NCBI GenBank assembly: GCA_028274465.1
Contig: CM051457.1
Span: 72,576,496-72,640,495, forward strand
DNA length: 64,000 bases
Reading direction: 5' to 3'
Source: Plantago ovata
Taxonomy: Eukaryota > Streptophyta > Magnoliopsida > Lamiales > Plantaginaceae
The notes below the pieces were generated by a model that had not been told where the DNA came from, ran no database searches, and worked only from the letters and a program-made list of their open reading frames with translations. Position numbers and translations under genes: made by a program. Of this stretch, positions 21,622 through 32,521 are shown piece after piece (position 1 is the first letter of the stretch; the number at the start of each line of letters is the position of its first letter).

Positions 21622-23540
21622 AGACACCAGCCGACAGGGGCCACATTTATCGGTAGTATTTGTATATTATCGTTATTTTGGCTCGTTTATTGTTGGCTGA
21701 AACTCTTTTAATTCGATTTGGTTGTATGATGCTATTACTTTTGACTCTTGTACTCTTTATTTGCTTTTGTAGTTGTGGCCTGTGTGCCTTTTGTCGTGAT
21801 TAGTGTAGTTTAGTTTTTGTCTTGGTGCCTTAGATGATTAAGAGAGGAAAAACATCGAAAATCTGGAAACAGGGCCAAGCGAAGCGCCTGGAAGGGCCAA
21901 GCGGTCCGCTTCAAATTCAAGCGGAGCGCCTGGAGCCACCCAAGCGCTCCGCTTGGCCAAGCGAACTGCTTGGCTCCCGCCAAGCGGTCCGCTTGGACCC
22001 TGTACCTAGATTTTCCTCGTTTTTCCATTCTTCTCACCTTTGCGCACCCGTTTTCACTTGTTTCTTGAGTCCTTTCAGGTACTACTCATATATAGGAGAT
22101 TGAACACGAACCTTTATCTCAGGGAAGTGTACTTTCAATCCAATTTTTCCTTTTCTTTCAACTTTTCTTTGCTCGAGGACGAGCAAAAGTTTAGGTTTGG
22201 GGAGGGGGAATTGGATTTTCAGTACTATATGCTTGTGTGGTTCGTACATGCCTGATTTTACTCAAGTTCATGTGTTTTGTCGTGTTTTTTCAAATTTTTG
22301 CATGCATATCATCCCTAGATTAGTTGTTGCACGTTGTTGTGTGTGGAGTTTATTGCCAAGTCTTTTGAACTTTTTTATTGAGTAGACTAAGTGTTTATGA
22401 CCATTGATCATATGTTGCATCACTTTGCAAGTAGTTTGAGGCTTGTCTCGCTTGGCTTGTCACATTTGCTTGTGCACTAGTTAAGCTTAGTAGTCTCGAT
22501 ATCACCTTGAGTGGTGTTTCTTTTACTGCGGTTCACGGTGGCCTTATGAAATGATGCATGTTAGAGTCTATGGTTGTAACCCGTGTAATTATGTACGTAA
22601 GAGGCGACAAGTTCTTCACGTCGATTCGAGATTGCCAAATGCCTAGGAAGGAGGTAGTGTGAGGTGTGCGATTCCTTGTATTAAACCTATTCTATCGAAT
22701 AGGTTTGGGGAGGGGGTTGCTTCGTTGATCTTGTCTTTCGTCTTTGAGTCGTTGTAAAGTTTCCTTTTTCTTTTCTTTTTGTTTTGCGTCCCAACCTATT
22801 CTCTCGAATAGGTTTGGGAGGTGTTTTTTACACATAGTACTGCTGCTTGCCCCTATAAAAAAAGAAAGAGAGAAAAAGAAAAGAAGAAAAAAAAGAGAAA
22901 AGAAAATAAAAAAGGGGAAGAAAGAAAATAAAGAATAAGGCCCTAAAGCAAAAGAAGGGTCGTTGCAAGCCAAAAGCAGCCTAGTAAAGTGTCAAGTGTC
23001 ATGTAAATATTTTGTTCTTGTGAAGTTATCGAGTTGTAAATTCTATCTTTTGTTTCGTGTCGCCTTTGTCCAAGGCCTGTTCTTGACCACCCTCGTCTTG
23101 CTATTCAAGAAGTGGTTGAAAGAGGCTCATTCTTGAGAGTCTGGGTAGAATAGGGGAGTGTTATCTTTCTAAGGGAACCCTCCTTCATTTGATGAGAGCC
23201 AGTATTGGTTCGCCCTCTCTTGAGGAAAAGTCTCACTTGGTGAACAGAAGTAAGTCCTCGGTTTCATAGGCAAGGGGCAATTGTAGTATGATAACATGCA
23301 TCATTGTGTCGTCACTGACCAGGTCCAGGTAGAAGATGTTACGAGAGACTCCTTTGTTTAACCAAGTGCACTTGAGAATGTGTATATTCGCAATCGAGGC
23401 ATACTTGAACCTACTTGCATGTCATGCACATATGGTCTTGTTCATAAGTATTTGGTAGATTCAATAGATTAGTTCATCTTACTTGGCATGAGACTCCTTT
23501 TGTGTTGCATTTAGGTTAGTTTGTTGCTTGAGGACAAGCA
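21622..23540 (+). other. 3' non-coding region of the non-autonomous element
   Basis: No gene. It contains a third palindrome cluster (21876-22000) and a hairpin TTTGCTCGAGGACGAGCAAA followed by GGTTTGGGGAGGGGG (about 22169-22209). Two CCTATTC/GAATAGG hairpins are at 22683-22706 and 22793-22815, the first with a polypurine run after it. An A/G tract lies at 22858-22936. Sequence from about 22430 to 23350 is clearly related to 43290-44275 in the Athila element despite being untranslated. Confidence 0.7.
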
Positions 23541-23560
23541 AAGGTTTGGTTTGGGGAGTT
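23541..23560 (+). other. Polypurine tract of non-autonomous element
   Basis: AAGGTTTGGTTTGGGGAGTT directly precedes the 3' LTR, preceded by the inverted repeat TTGCTTGAGGACAAGCAA. It would be the plus-strand primer site in reverse transcription. Confidence 0.8.
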
Positions 23561-24965
23561 TGATGAACGTATTTTTGACGCGTTCATCTTGTCTTTTTCA
23601 CCTTTTTTTGCTATCTTCTAGCCTTGTTTTTTGGTTAGTTTTGTAGAATTGTGTCACGTTTTGTGTTTTCTGCATTTCAGACACTTAGGTACGAAACGGT
23701 GTTTTTGGAGCTAAAAACGAGCCTTTTTGATGGAAAAGACGGCCCCGTTGAAGTTCCCCAATCTCCGTGGCTTGTTCGTAAGTGTTTGAGCTTTAATAAG
23801 CATCGAGAAGGATGAGTCCAAGGCACCCGAGGGCCATGCGAGGGCAAAAAGATTGAGTTTGAAGACAAAAATCTGCCCAGGAGCCAAGCTAAGTGCCTGG
23901 AATAGTGAAGCGCTTCGCTTCAATTTCCAGGAGCTTTGGCACAGAAGCCAAGCGAAGCGCTTGGAGTGCCCGAAGCGCTTCGCTTGCCAAGCGCTCCGCT
24001 TGGCTTCTCCAAGCGGTCCGCTTGGCAGCGGTTACGTTTTCGGATTTTCCTTCTTAGATCTGATCTTTGATCATTTTTTGAATATCTTTTGAACTGTAAC
24101 TTCGTTTTGGAGAGCTCCTAAGCCCCAAAACTCAGAGAATATTCAGATTTCTTTGTATTTTAGCTTGGGATTCAAGGTTTTGATTGAGGATTCATCCTTT
24201 GTAATCATCTACGGAGAGGTTTTCTTTGATTCCCACCGATTAGTGACAGCTTTGGTGGTAACTTGTATCACTCTCTTGTCTTGTAGTTTGATATGATGTA
24301 TTCCAATTATTATTCATATGAATTGATGTCTATGTTGATGAATATGAGTAGCTAAATCTTTTGTGTTGGTGGTAGAATGTAGAATATGCATGCTATGGGT
24401 TATGTTTAAGCTTACATGAGATTGTGATTCAATCTTGCTGCAAATCCCTTCATATGATTCTTAGTTGCCTATAAAATATATTCAAATTGAGTATAGTGAC
24501 AAACTCTTGGTCAATGAAAGCTATAGGATTGTATGTTAGAGATTTGCAGCATGCTAGATAAATGGTGTTCGTGACAAGCACCTCTAAATTATTGATAGTG
24601 ATCTTTCATGATGTGTGTCTTAAAGTTGCCTAGACGAGTTGCTTAGAAGACTTGATCGAAGGTTCTACGCACTGAACTTGTGAGCATATACATAACCCAT
24701 GCATGTGTATTTGATTTCTACCACCAACCGTTTTCCAATCTTGTTTACATAAATCTGATTTCTCGTTGCTATTGTTCAAAGGAAACGATTCTATAAACTT
24801 TTGAACTCGTTGACTGAAATTGCTTACAAAAACCCCAAGCAAAGCCACGTTAGGTCCCGAGAGAACGACACTCGGGGACAACTTGCCATTGCACTCTAGT
24901 TTGTGTGGTGATAAGTGTTCTTAGGCTTTTAAAACAAATTTAATTGGTGAAAAATGACATCATCA
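23561..24965 (+). repeat. 3' LTR of non-autonomous Athila-like element
   Basis: 1405 bp, TGATGA...TCATCA, nearly identical to 14834-16218. It has one extra palindrome unit (CCAAGCGGTCCGCTTGG near 24009-24025) compared with the 5' LTR, so unit number changes faster than point substitutions. Confidence 0.92.
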
Positions 24966-26141
24966 AAGTACATGCTGAAGAGTCACATGCTGATGAGCAA
25001 ACATATCCAGATCCAACAAGCAGAAAGCCTGTTAACAAATAGATTAGAGATCATCCCTCTACGGATATGATTGGTGATATTGACATACGCCAAGTGACTA
25101 GATCCAAAGTTTCTGCTACTCATGGACTTGCTGAAGAAGCAAATGTCGTAGAAGTAGAATCGTTGTTCTCTTGCTTTGTTTCAGAAATTGAACCTAAGAC
25201 CATAGAAGAAGCTCTAAAGCATTCTGAATGGATCAAGGCAATGCAAGAAGAACTGGATCAATTTGACAGGAACAAAGTCTGGAAACTTGTACCTCTTGCT
25301 GAAGGCAAGAAAGCCATTGGTACAAAGTGGGTGTTCAGAAACAAGCTAAGTGAGTCTGGTGAAGTAACAAGAAATAAATCACGTTTAGTTGCTCAAGGTT
25401 ATTGTCAGGCTGAAGGATTGGACTATGATGAGTCTTATGTACCAGTTGCAAGATTGGATGCAATTAGGCTTTTCTGGGCCTTTGTTGCTCACAATGACTT
25501 CATTGTTTACCAAATGGATGTTAAAAAGTGCATTCTTGAATGGTGAACTTGCTGAAGAAGTCTACATAGAACAACCCCCTGGATTTGAACTTCCCTCAGA
25601 AACCAAGATGGTATACAAGCTTCAGAAAGATGTGTATGGTCTAAAGGAAGCACCAAGAGCTTGGTATGATACCTTGCCTAAGTTCTTGCTGGATAATGGT
25701 TTCAAGAAAGGTGAAGTTGATAAAACCTTGTTTACCATGAACCATGATGGTAAAATACTTTTAGTTCAAATTTATGTGGATGACATAATATTTGGATCCA
25801 AGGACAAGCAACTTTGTGATGATTTTGCCAAACTCATGACAAACAAATTTGAAATGAGTATGATGGGAAAATTGAATTATTTCCTAGGATTGCAAGTCAA
25901 GCAACTCAAAGATGGAATATTCATAAATCAAGCAAAGTATGCGAAAGAAATGCTCATAAAGTTTAGGATCAAAGAGGAAGAAAAACCTGAAAAGATCCTT
26001 ATGAGTGTTGGTACCAAATTGGGCTATACTAAAGAAGATAAAAGTGTTGAAGAACACAAGTATAGGAAGCTCATTGGTTCCTTGTTGTACTTAACAGCAA
26101 GTAGACCTGACATTCAGTATGCTGTTTGTGTGTGTGCATGA
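24966..26141 (+). pseudogene. Integrase linker and reverse transcriptase, forward Sirevirus
   Basis: This continues the frame interrupted at 14833. After a stop near 25039 (TAG), RT begins about 25200 (EALKHSEWIKAMQEEL, WVFRNKLSESGEV, SRLVAQGYCQAEGLDYDESYVPVARLDAIR). A one-base insertion in an A-run near 25528 shifts the frame; it resumes as AFLNGELAEEVYIEQPPGF, VYGLKEAPRAWY and the catalytic LVQIYVDDIIFGS near 25765-25800. TGA at 26139-26141 falls where ARFQ is usual (CGA-to-TGA likely). The enzyme copies element RNA into DNA. Confidence 0.88.
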
Positions 26142-26723
26142 TTCCAATCTGATCCATGAGAATCACACTACAAAAAGGCACTTAAGATACTGAAATATGT
26201 CAAAGGTACAGTCAATGTTGGATTATGGTATCCTAAAGATTCTGGACTTGAATTGGTTGGTTATTCTGATGCTGATCATGGAATCACAACACTTGATAGA
26301 AAAAGTACCTCTGGAACTTGTCAGTTTTTGGGTACTAGATTAATATCATGGTTCAGCAAGAAGCAAACATGTGTTGCCAATTCATCTACTGAATCTGAGT
26401 ACATTGCGGCTGGTTTTTGCACAGCTCAAATCCTATGGATTCAGCAACAATTAAGAGATTATGGTATTTCTGCAAAGAAAACACCAATCTTTTGTGATAA
26501 TACAAGTGCTATTGCTATCACGCAAAATCCTAAGTTTCACTCAAGGACTAAGCACATTGATATTAGACATCATTTCATTAGAGATCATGTGGAAAAGGGA
26601 GATATTGAGGTTGTAAAAGTTGGTACTGATGATCAACTTGCTGACATCTTGACCAAGCCCCTACCAGATAATAGATTCGCAATGCTAAGGTATAACCTTG
26701 GATTGATTGAATTACCTCAATAA
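26142..26723 (+). pseudogene. RNase H, forward Sirevirus
   Basis: After the stop at 26139 and a second TGA near 26157, the copia RNase H domain follows: ALKILKYVKGTVNVGLWY, VGYSDADHGITTLDRKSTSG, STESEYIAAG, FCDNTSAIAI, HSRTKHIDIRHHFIRD and LADILTKPLP. The acidic catalytic residues in SDAD, E of STESEY and CDN are retained. The stop is at 26721-26723, the normal pol end. RNase H degrades the RNA strand of the hybrid. Confidence 0.88.
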
Positions 26724-27490
26724 AGGATACAATTGGCGGATTGCTGAAACAGGCATTCAGCAAGCCAAAGTATTCTTACTTAATTAAAAACTCCTTCCAC
26801 TAATTTGTTCTGAGAAATGGTAAGTCACTACATGATTGCTGAGACAGGCAATCAGCAAGTAATTCCTTCAAAACGGGTATTTGTTAGGAAACTTCATCAC
26901 TTGCTGAGACAAGCACTCAGTAAGAGAAAAACCTTAAAGATTGCTGAAACGAGCATTCAGACAGTCAAAGATACTGAAACAGGTATTCAAGTATCAAGGG
27001 AAAATTTCTGAGACGGGAACTCAGAAAAGAGCAAAACTCACTTCTCAGATTTTACCAAAAGATATCTCAAAATAAGAAGAATTTACTGATACGGGAACTC
27101 AGAAATATCTTTTAACTTAAAGAAATATGAGATGTCTGATTGAGGGGGAACTTTCAGCAAGTGACAAGGCTATTTATGCAAACTCGCTGAAAAGATTCTT
27201 GTTTATTTCAGCAAGCAATCAAATCCCATAAATCTCGGTAAAATCAATTTGTGACGTTAATCGGGCACAGATAAACTCGCTAACAATCATGACATGAAAT
27301 ACAATCGTGGCCATTGATTAAAAGGAGTTATTGATCTAACGGTTAACATTACAAAGAGAAAGAGTGCTCTGACGGTTTTTGTTAGTGGGCCACTACGCAT
27401 TTAATGCAAAGGCTCCACTAACGCTATTGCTTCTCTGATTTACCCTTGCTGAGAACTCAAATCGATTGAGATTCTTGCACAGCAGAGACA
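26724..27490 (+). repeat. Spacer with an array of seven related hairpins
   Basis: No gene. Seven copies of an inverted repeat with core CTGARAC-rRGNANTCAG occur at about 26741, 26837, 26901, 26941, 26971, 27007 and 27084. The best is TTGCTGA-9 bases-TCAGCAA. Arms and the A/G-rich loop are both conserved, but spacing is irregular (30-96 bp). A polypurine GAGGGGGAAC lies at about 27144. The array separates pol from the env-like gene. Confidence 0.75.
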
Positions 27491-27631
27491 CTATATAAAC
27501 AAGGAGTTAGAGAAAGACAAAATTCTTTTACTCACATCTCCTTTCTCTGCAAATTTTATCCTGAATCTACTGTACCTCCGGTCAAAAAGAAAACAATCTT
27601 TTTCGTACACATTTCTCATATATATAAAGAA
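27491..27631 (+). promoter_or_regulatory. Possible internal promoter of the env-like gene
   Basis: CTATATAAAC (27491-27500) has the form of a plant TATA box. It is followed by a C/T-rich leader with only short frames and the ATG at 27632 in good context (AAGAAATGGC). A transcription start about 30 bases downstream would give a leader of roughly 100 bases. Promoter activity is inferred. Confidence 0.45.
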
Positions 27632-29712
27632 ATGGCACCAAAGAGACACTCATCTAAGACATCAAAGTCGTCTAAGGTTGACATTGCTGAAAAACGCACT
27701 GCTCTGGTGACAACTCCGGTGACTAACACAGCGAAAGTTGTGTTGAAAAACGATAGGATAACAAAAAAACCCATGCCTCCCGCATATCTAGACACTGCAA
27801 AGTGTGAGATGATAATGGAATGGGGTGGCTTTGCAAAAGGAGAAGTATATCCGATACTTCTATGAACAAGAACTAGACGGTGACAATGAGGAGGCACTTG
27901 ACTTGATTAAACAGCAAGGCCTCACTCACTTTATAACAGCTCGCCCTAAGAAAGTGAGCATGTTAGGTACTATGGAGTTCTACAACAATGCAGAAATCCA
28001 GTCCCTAACTGATGGTCAAGGAGTCACTGAAAAAGTGATCTTCACCACAGTTCAAAATGTGCAAATCGTCCTGAAATGGACTGATTTAGCAGAAATCTTT
28101 CAGATTCCGACCACTGGAACTGAAGATGACATCACTGCCACTGACGAAGAAATTGAAGCCTTCTACAGTGATGTCAGAAATGAGAAAATGAAGAAAGGAG
28201 AGATTGCTCCCGTGACTTGGACAAAGAACGTTAAGAGGAAGCATCTCTGCCACTCACTTGGTCTAGTAGCTCTGCTACTAATCAAAGTCTTAGACTCCCA
28301 AGTCGGAGGAATAGACCAAGTAGGCTTGAGAAGGTGGCCGTTGTTGATGCATATCTATGAGAACAAAACGGAGCTCAAGTGGGCAAAGTACATTTTCAAC
28401 AGACTTGTTGATTGTGTTACTAAATTCAAGGTCAAGGTTGAAGACAACAAGGTCTCACCTACCTTCCCAGTCATGTATGGACTGAAGATATGCTATATCC
28501 TTGAACACTTTAGGATTCAGCTGAGAAACACATTGCCAATCAAGAAATATGTATGCAATGTGGGAAGAGCCTTCTACAAGCAAAATGCACCTAAGATTGC
28601 TGGCAAGAAACTTGAAAAATCTAAGAAGACAACAGCTGCAGATGTTGTCAGCACAAGTCAGCAAGAAAGGTATACAACAGCTGCAGATGTTGCCACCACC
28701 ACTCAGCAAGAGAATGTTCCAACATCTGAAAAAGTTGTTGATGAAACTGCTGTAGATGGTGATCATGCTAAGACCACTACACCCGTTGCTGAAAATGCAA
28801 CTACTGACGCTACTGCTGGAGAGAAACTGGAAAAATCAAAGAAGAAAAGGAGGAAAGCTGATGATGACACTCAGACTACAGCGTCAACAGCTAACCCCGT
28901 CCCCAAAAGAAAAAGGACAAGTAACCCAAGAAAGAAAACACTGGCTCGCAAGTCAGTACCAATTGTCCATGATCTTTCGGACGACTCTCAAGCAGTTGCT
29001 GAAACACAAACTCCAGCAGATGTTGACAAAGTGGTTACTGAGACCTATGTCAGCAATGCTGAAGTGTTTGCGGAAGCCTTCAACAATCAACTTAATGTTG
29101 ATACATCTACTGAGAATAGACCACAAGGCAGTGGAAATGAAATTCCTGCCTCAATCCCAGATATCTACATTATAGATAATCTTGATGATCAGACTCTGGA
29201 ACCAGTGACTGATATCGCTGCTGATATAAGAACCACGGCACTTGCTGAAGCTGCCGGTGCTGAAAAGATGGTTGCTGAACAAGCAACTCATCAAGTTGCT
29301 GAAGAACCAGTTGCTGAGACCGCAACGGTTCAAGTCCCAGAAGTTGTTGAAACAACACAGGAGACATTATTCGACGACGCATCTCGTGATGCTGAGAATA
29401 CTGGACCCAGTTCATCGAAAACATCTATTGACAAATTTCAGCTTGTGCTGGAAGAACTAAGTCATCAAATGGAGATGGATATTGAAGACACATCCAACAA
29501 ATCAATCGATGTTTTCATGACAAGCAGTGAGCTCAAGGGTCAAGATGCCTCTGCTCAACTTGTAATTTCAGAGACAAGGGAGATTGTTGAAACCGCATAG
29601 CTTTCTCAAACAGAGCAAGAAAAGAGGTCTGCTGAAGAAACAGTCCCAGATATTGAAGAAGCTGTTAATGCTGAAAGGACTGAGTCACCACTTTTCCTTC
29701 TTCAGCAGGTAG
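27632..29712 (+). pseudogene. Sirevirus env-like gene, 5' part (copy B)
   Basis: Starts at ATG 27632 (MAPKRHSSK, basic). A one-base insertion near 27842 shifts the frame, and the main frame runs 27825-29600. The first about 330 residues are globular (VQIVLKWTDLAEIFQIP, KVLDSQVGGIDQVGLRRWPLL, WAKYIFNRLVD, FPVMYGLKICYI). The rest is low-complexity Glu/Thr/Ala/Val-rich with basic patches (KKKRRKAD, KRKRTSNPRKK) that could be nuclear signals. TAG at 29598-29600 matches Gln in copy C. The minus-strand gypsy at 29713 interrupts it exactly at an intron-like donor; it resumes at 56128. I see no signal peptide or membrane span, so an envelope role is unsupported. Confidence 0.75.
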
Positions 29713-30972
29713 TGATGAACGTGTCAAGGTCAATCAAATAAATTTGTTATTTAGCCAAAGGCAATCCACAACTACAACGAAAACCGTAGTGTAGCAGTAG
29801 AATGACTCGAGTGTCGTTCTCTCAGGACTATAACTAGCTTTATCAAATCTAATTTAGAATATAAAAACAACAAACAGATAGCAGAGGGGTTTCTAGCAGA
29901 TAATCGAGATTGGTGATAGTATGGTCCTTCTTAGCATAATGGGTCGATTATCATGCATAAATTCCTCGGTCTTGCATAGAGATCTTTGAATCAATCTAGT
30001 GTCCTGTTGCAAGTATTAAGCACTACAAAGATAATCTGGTCTGACTAGTCAATCACGGTTGTCCTAATGTGTTCCGTAATTATTCAACACTACGAGGATA
30101 ATTGGTCTGATGGTCGACTAGTGTCCAATTGTGCATAATAATCAATACAACATACGAGAATTTTGGTTACAACTGATCAACGAAATAAAGCAATGACACG
30201 GAGTATAATGCGCGATATAGCCATTAACATGATTATCCTCCCTCGCTAAGAATTCACATACTACCACCAATGATAAGTTTAGCTACTCATAATAAGCATG
30301 CAATCAACAGAAATCATAGAAGAAAACATGTTGAAAGAATATAAAATAAGTAGAATAAAACTGTAAGATACAAAGTTACCGAAGGTTGTCAATCTCCGGA
30401 TGATTGCGGTCCTACGAGCTCCAAACTGCTATGAAAAAGTGTCCCCTAAGCTACAGAACTCCCAGGACAGACCCCGGGAAGTTCCTACCCTAAACTATAG
30501 AGAGAGGTGAGAGAGAAGGTCTGGAAAGATATGATTTTCGGAGAGAAAACTGAGCACTATATATAGGCCCGAAAAAACTCCGGGGCGGTTCGCCGCAGGA
30601 TCGGGCGGTTCGCCCCCTGTCTTTTTTGCGGAATTCCGCGTTTTTCGACGCGGATTTGGATTTCTTCACCTTTTCGGACTCGGTTTCTGACTTCTAGTGG
30701 CATTCTAACCTCCAGATTCGACCCCTAGACTCCAAATCCTATCCGGAAACCTTCAGATACTCCAAATAGGCTTCTGGAACACCAATTCCTTGTCAACTTT
30801 AATATAATTCCCCAGAAATCCCTGAATTTCAACCAAAACCTGTAAAATAAAATCTAAAGGGAAACATGACACTATTCTAATAAAATGTACTAAAATATAG
30901 CTAAATTAACATAGAGGATAGCTAAAATAGGTGAAAAAGACTCGAATGAAAGTGTAAAATACACATTCATCA
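29713..30972 (-). repeat. 3' LTR of minus-strand Athila-like element
   Basis: Read on the minus strand it starts TGATGAATGTG and ends GTTCATCA. The TATA box (CTATATATAG) is at about 30556-30566. Two GGGGCGAACCGCCCC-type palindromes lie just upstream of it in transcription sense (about 30590-30622). It is nearly identical to 54868-56127. Confidence 0.92.
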
Positions 30973-32521
30973 AACTCCCCAAACCGAACCTTTGCTTGTC
31001 CTCCAGCAACTAAGCTAGACTCTAATACAAAAAACATGCAAGACACAAAATGGAGTTTTATGCCAAATAAAATGAACTAATCTACTGAATCTTCCAAAAA
31101 ACATATGAACAAAAACCATACGAATCAAAGCATGAATATAGGTTGAAGAATACCTCGATTGACTTATACACATCCACATAAGCACTTATGTCAAGACAAG
31201 ATAGTCTCTCGTAACATTCTCTACCTGGACCTAGTCAGTGACGTTGTAATGAAGCGTGCTAAGATACGAATTGTTGCCCCGTGCCTATGAAACTGAGGAC
31301 TTACTGCTGTTCCACCATGTTAAGACTTTCCCTCAAAAGAGGTCGAACCAGTACTGGATCTCATCAAACGAAGGAGGGTTCCCTATAAAAGATAACACTC
31401 CCCTATTCTACCCATCTCTTAAGTAAAGTCTTAAGCTATTCACCACATCCTGAATGGCAGGACGAGGGTGGTCTAGAACAGATGACACTCAAGACAAAAA
31501 AGATAAAAGATAAAAAATTACAACACGATTACGAACATCACAAAAATGGAAAATAAGACTCAACACTTTGCTAAACTGATATTTGGCTTTCTTTTTTGGA
31601 CCCTTCTTTGCTTTTTTGGGGTCTTTTCTCTTTTCTCTTTTTTTCTTTCCAGATTCTTTTTCTTTTTCTTTTTTTCTTTTTTCTGGAATTTTTCTTTTTT
31701 TTTTTTCGATTTTTTTCTAGCCAGCAGTAGCATAACAAAAAGAGAAACAAAAAGACTCACACGACTTCCCTAAACCTATTCGAAAGAATACGTTGGAGTA
31801 CAAAATTTACGAAAAGTGAAAAATAAACTCACGATACGAAAGTGAAAAACAGAAACAAGTCTAATGATGGTGTAACCCCCTCCCCAAACCTATTCGGAAG
31901 AATAGGTTATAAACAAAGGATCACACAACCTCACACTACCTCCTTCCTAGGCATTTAGCAATCTCAAAGCATGGTGAAGACTTGTTGCCTCTTATGTACA
32001 TAATTACTTGGGAACCAACCATAAGACCCTAACATGCATCATCCTATTATAAAGGCCTTCGTGAACCACAGTAGAGAAAACACCACTAAGTGATGTCGAG
32101 ACTACCAAGCTCAACTAAGTGCAATACATAAGTGAGACAAGCCAAGCGACAAAAACCTCAAACAAATTCATAGAGATGAAGCATACGATTAATGGCAAAG
32201 CTAGTTGATCTACCCAATAAAAAAGTTCAAAAAATTCGGCAATAAACTCCATATAAAACATGCAAGACTATCCTAGGATGAATGTAGTGAATGCAACCTA
32301 AAAAATCTAAGAAAGCAGTAAACGTGCAAATGCAAATGCAAACAAAGGACAAGATACTAATCGACACAAAGCCAAACAATACTTAACATCATGGTTCACA
32401 TCCCATCCCCCTTACGATTCTTAAGCTAGCCCCTAGCAAAAGAGAATGAGTAATAAGAAGTGATACTAGATGTTACCGAAGGGTTTGGCCTCGGTCGGCT
32501 GAGAGTGGACATGTGGAAGGA
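30973..32521 (-). other. PPT and 3' non-coding region, minus-strand element
   Basis: The PPT (minus sense GTTCGGTTTGGGGAGTT) is at 30973-30989, preceded by the same inverted repeat as in related elements. Two CCTATTC/GAATAGG-type hairpins are at about 31772-31795 and 31886-31909, one with a C-rich (minus: G-rich) tract beside it. The T-rich block 31609-31720 is an A/G tract on the coding strand. No gene was seen. The region is clearly related to 43100-44480 reversed. Confidence 0.7.

Larger units (their letters stand above)
14834..24965 (+). mobile_element. Non-autonomous Athila-like gypsy element (gag-PR-ORF2)
   Basis: A complete 10.1-kb element with two near-identical LTRs, a tRNA-Asp PBS, gag, protease, an ORF2 and a PPT. 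Imperfect TSD AAGTT/AAGTA at 14829-14833 and 24966-24970; excising it restores the copia linker. No RT, RNase H or integrase motif occurs between protease and 3' LTR. The space is filled by ORF2 and conserved non-coding sequence. By structure it resembles gag-only non-autonomous elements (TR-GAG type), with an added ORF. Confidence 0.9.

Noticed and set aside
26882..26894. TGTTAGGAAACTT, identical to the Sirevirus LTR start
   Set aside because: Similarity stops after 13 bases, with no PPT before or LTR body after it. Chance or a microhomology remnant within the spacer.
31546..31773. Phe-rich frame here and Lys/Glu- or Phe-rich frames at 22692-22973 and 51889-52188
   Set aside because: They are translations of the A/G tracts in 3' non-coding regions and their complements.
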